NCBI GenBank assembly: GCA_964369475.1
Contig: CAYJFK010000093.1
Coordinates: 1 to 6,468, forward strand
Origin: CAYJFK01 sp964369475
GTDB lineage: Bacteria; Bacillota; Clostridia; Oscillospirales; Feifaniaceae
DNA length: 6,468 nucleotides
Reading direction: 5' to 3'
The notes beneath the pieces were generated by a model. The model searched no databases and was not told where the DNA came from. It saw only the letters and a program-made list of their open reading frames with translations. The translations under genes and the position numbers were made by a program. Within the stretch, counting starts at the first letter, position 1, and the number at the start of each line of letters is the position of its first letter. Below, in pieces: positions 5,101 through 6,468 of this stretch.

Positions 5101-6182
5101 TTGCCTATATAGACATACTCGGCCTTAGCTCTATAAACGAGACACGGGGCATAATGTTTGGCGACAATGTGCTTATAACGCTTGCCAATACCTTAATGAG
5201 CATCTTCGGTAGCAGTGTTTTCCGTGTCGGCGGCGACGAGTTTGTAGTGCTCTTAGAAAATATCGAGGAGATGGACTTCGAGCGAGACATCGTCCGCCTA
5301 AAGGAAAAGCTATCCGAGAGCCATGATTTTAGGGCGTCTATCGGTTATACATGGAACAAGAATCTCGAAACGGCTTCCAACGGCTTTGATAAGCTCTACT
5401 ACGGCGAAAAATACAGCCGCATTCTTTGCGAAAACTTGGATATGGAGATCTCGAACGGCAAGTATATCGTATATTTGCAACCTCAAGTAGACTTTGCCGA
5501 CGGCAAGGTAAAGAGTGCCGAGGCTCTCATTCGGCGAGTTGGCGCAGAGGGTGCGCTTCAGCCCCCTATATCCTTTGTCCCCTTCTACGAAAAGGAGGGC
5601 ATAATTTCCAAGATAGACACCTTTGTTGTAGATACGGTTTGCAAAACGCTACGTGAGTGGCAAGACGAGGGCAAGACAGAGATTGCCGCAGTTGCTGTTA
5701 ACTGCTCGAGGACGACAATAGCAGAGCAGGGAATTGTAGAAAAGTTTTCCGAGATATGCAAAAAGCACGGTGTTTCGCCCTCTCGCATTGTAATAGAGAT
5801 AACCGAGACGATAAACGGCATAAACGAACAGGCACTTACAAATATAATCGAGAGGTTCTCGGATGCAGGATTTTTAATCTCGCTCGACGATTTTGGCAGC
5901 GGATATTCCAATCTGACCTCGCTTGTCATGTCGGATTTCGATGAGATCAAGATCGATATGAAGCTTATAAACGACATCCACCAAAACCCCAAGTCAAAGG
6001 CGCTGACAGAGGTCGCCATAACGCTATGCAGTAAGCTCGACAACCTAATGTCGATAGCCGAGGGGGTCGAGGTCGCCGAACAGTGCGACATTCTAAAAGA
6101 GATGGGATGTAATAAGGGTCAGGGCTACTACTTCGACAAGCCAATGCCGATAGAGCAATTTAAGGAGAAGTATGTAATGTAG
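2178..6182 (+). CDS. Bifunctional c-di-GMP synthase/phosphodiesterase, PAS-PAS-GGDEF-GAF-PAS-GAF-GGDEF*-EAL
   Basis: A 1334-residue soluble protein, with no signal peptide or membrane segment visible. ATG 2178 follows AAGGAG (2163-2168) by 9 nt. Domains: PAS about 24-143 and 172-277; GGDEF 285-445; GAF-like 483-635; PAS 645-768; GAF-like 785-935; second GGDEF 944-1080; EAL 1085-1330. GGDEF1 has DIDNFKGIND (321-330), GHFFGD, intact G362-F366 and the inhibitory RxxD at R353-D356, so it should make c-di-GMP from two GTP with product inhibition. GGDEF2 keeps DTLTG, N987, D996 and GGDEF (1018-1022) but lacks RxxD, has S984 and I992 for the usual K and H, and is shortened at its end. It is more likely a GTP-sensing domain. 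EAL keeps E1115-AL, N1175, E1207-x-T-E, D1237-D1238, K1258, E1295, E1298 and Q1315, so it should hydrolyse c-di-GMP to pGpG. Signals sensed by the PAS and GAF domains are unknown. It is transcribed alone. Confidence 0.95.
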   Translation: MNTGEQLFLQKDGGERLEREFELAPLLKAFLDCAPLAMNVWNGKMENIMCNRHVLDIFKIDDGNQYLENFYKFSPMYQPNGITSEEMSKICFGKVIEEGYNTFSWMHQTLSGEEVPSKITLFKIKETGQDIYIVGFVQDLRYEFSSHRVVDYDYYFTDIIPQSVLIDEMSDLSDEWFFSLDLRTGNFHYYGNTWSNNISGQSTLTESEMFELGLIHKDDIELYKEMIGNLKSGKNETYDIRFLTNDSYRYSKIACKVIKDPNGNPVFAVGKGSDIHEQKIFEERSQKDLLTNCYNKISSENIIEEKLKTLKNGSHAFFIVDIDNFKGINDNLGHFFGDEVLREISASLKATFRDIDIVARIGGDEFTVFVEHITDIEIVKMKAEKILEVYSRTYAGSYSEYSISGSVGISRYPKDGTTYSELYQNADKALNQAKIMGKNRFVIYTDDLDVGTTRSITKIENANRIASSFFDYELISAVFNILYEKNGNDESINEALKYLCQKYNADRSYIFETLDGGLSYSNTFEFCKDGISAEIENLQELPVELFVDFIDKSHNDIIYSNDLRETFEHEGAFELMANQDILSFAHAQVKREGEMTFFIGLDDCTKTRVWSEREINSLQYIGKLISIILQGANLRREVDKLLERNTNSAHILDSSDNIVYVSDIETSELLYLNKTALAMAGNPTKEQWQGKKCSEVLPDIAFNCDNISSNFLIENDYIDDKYYEWSVHSERLDKTFLIKEKLIPYNGKLAKLDIATNVSELTKLEQKLKERLEDEQFITNCVGMLHTDSDPASSIYSLLAAVTNYFDSERSYIFEISQCGNYISNTFEYCANGAQPFKEHLQNLPIADLSLLLNKCDEHGSFCMNIDEALRSKNTLEYELMSMQNLTDIVVGSIRLDGSPITGFVGVDNPKKNKEKIGIIRSVSKFTASFLDATELVAKLNNLSYYDTLTGIKNRHSYNSALKEIDSKEITSLGIAYIDILGLSSINETRGIMFGDNVLITLANTLMSIFGSSVFRVGGDEFVVLLENIEEMDFERDIVRLKEKLSESHDFRASIGYTWNKNLETASNGFDKLYYGEKYSRILCENLDMEISNGKYIVYLQPQVDFADGKVKSAEALIRRVGAEGALQPPISFVPFYEKEGIISKIDTFVVDTVCKTLREWQDEGKTEIAAVAVNCSRTTIAEQGIVEKFSEICKKHGVSPSRIVIEITETINGINEQALTNIIERFSDAGFLISLDDFGSGYSNLTSLVMSDFDEIKIDMKLINDIHQNPKSKALTEVAITLCSKLDNLMSIAEGVEVAEQCDILKEMGCNKGQGYYFDKPMPIEQFKEKYVM

Positions 6183-6217
6183 CCGACCTTAGTTTGAGTC
6201 GGTTGTTGAATTATGTT

Positions 6218-6249
6218 AAAAGCCCCACACCATACGGTGTGGGGCTTTT
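6218..6249. terminator. Intrinsic terminator of the c-di-GMP gene
   Basis: AAAAGCCCCACACC (6218-6231) pairs perfectly over 14 bp with GGTGTGGGGCTTTT (6236-6249) around ATAC. It starts 36 nt after the TAG stop. The A4/T4 flanks could let it work in both directions. Between stop and stem, a weaker hairpin (6181-6187 with 6198-6204) is possible. Confidence 0.9.
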
Positions 6250-6259
6250 GTTACTCTGC

Positions 6260-6468
6260 GGTCGGTGTTCTGTGGCGGCCGCCGTGCGGTCGCCGCCTTG
6301 TGGTCACCGCCGTGCGGTCACCGCCGTGCGGTCGCCGCCGTGTGGTCGCCGCTCTGCGGTCGCCGCCTTGTGGTCGCCGCCTTGCGGTCGCCGCCGTGCG
6401 GTCGCCGCCGTGCGGTCGCCGCCGTGCGGTCGCCGCCGTGTGGTCGCCGCTCTGCGGTCGCCGCCTTG
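6260..6468. repeat. Degenerate tandem array of a 14-bp GC-rich unit
   Basis: The unit is GGTCGCCGCCGTGC. From 6260 there are 14 full units plus a 13-nt partial one at the edge. The first two are the most degenerate (6260-6287), and those from 6288 on differ mainly in the last five bases (CGTGC, CGTGT, CTTGT, CTTGC, TCTGC). A 41-bp block at 6330-6370 recurs exactly at 6428-6468, a higher-order period of 98 bp or seven units. No frame on either strand has a stop within the array. A minus-strand frame would stop at TAA 6253-6251, just before the terminator, so the end of a repetitive gene to the right is possible but unproven. There are no spacers, so this is not a CRISPR array. Confidence 0.93.

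Noticed and set aside
5585..6091. Minus-strand frame of 168 codons opposite the EAL domain
   Set aside because: It is antisense to the conserved EAL coding sequence, is rich in Ser and Ile as shadow frames are, and has no promoter or ribosome site.
6260..6468. CRISPR array
   Set aside because: Units are 14 bp and directly abutting with no spacers, and no cas genes are present. The same reasoning excludes the 8-bp array at 1-175.

Overview
The window looks like a low-GC Firmicute, most likely a member of the Clostridia. The evidence is AT-rich intergenic DNA, strong AGGAGG-type ribosome binding sites, tRNA genes that encode their CCA ends, consensus TTGACA/TATAAT promoters, and a c-di-GMP protein built from the PAS and GAF sequence types common in clostridial signalling proteins. 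No species can be named from the sequence alone.

Layout, left to right. Positions 1-175 are a near-perfect array of an 8-bp GC-rich unit that stops at a 17-bp terminator hairpin (176-212). A short structured stretch (230-349) holds two more hairpins, one of which probably ends the minus-strand gene that follows. That gene (367-807) encodes a 146-residue MarR-type repressor. It has its own promoter (869-897) and a dyad over the -10 box (860-880) that suggests autoregulation. Positions 898-1230 have no gene: a very AT-rich tract, then a terminator-like hairpin. Positions 1239-1604 hold the most unusual DNA in the window. A 20-bp copy of the 3' end of the neighbouring tRNA-Tyr gene is followed by a non-coding, dyad-symmetric element. 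The element consists of two inverted copies of a 132-nt hairpin unit whose stems differ but covary and whose 24-nt apical loops are complementary to each other. A minus-strand tRNA operon follows (tRNA-Thr-TGT, then tRNA-Tyr-GTA), with a perfect consensus promoter (1853-1881) and a strong terminator (1617-1654).

After a gene-free stretch, one large plus-strand gene (2178-6182) has its own promoter (2076-2104). It encodes a 1334-residue soluble c-di-GMP enzyme with the order PAS-PAS-GGDEF-GAF-PAS-GAF-GGDEF(degenerate)-EAL. The first GGDEF keeps all visible catalytic residues and an RxxD inhibitory site, and the EAL keeps all visible catalytic residues, so the protein can probably both make and break c-di-GMP. 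A 14-bp-stem terminator follows (6218-6249), and then a degenerate 14-bp GC-rich tandem array runs off the right edge.

The MarR gene, the tRNA operon and the c-di-GMP gene are separate transcription units, and nothing visible ties them into one pathway. The best candidates for something undescribed are the inverted hairpin doublet beside the tRNA-Tyr copy and, second, the two-headed c-di-GMP enzyme. Both window edges lie inside GC-rich tandem arrays, so the window may be a contig broken at repeats.
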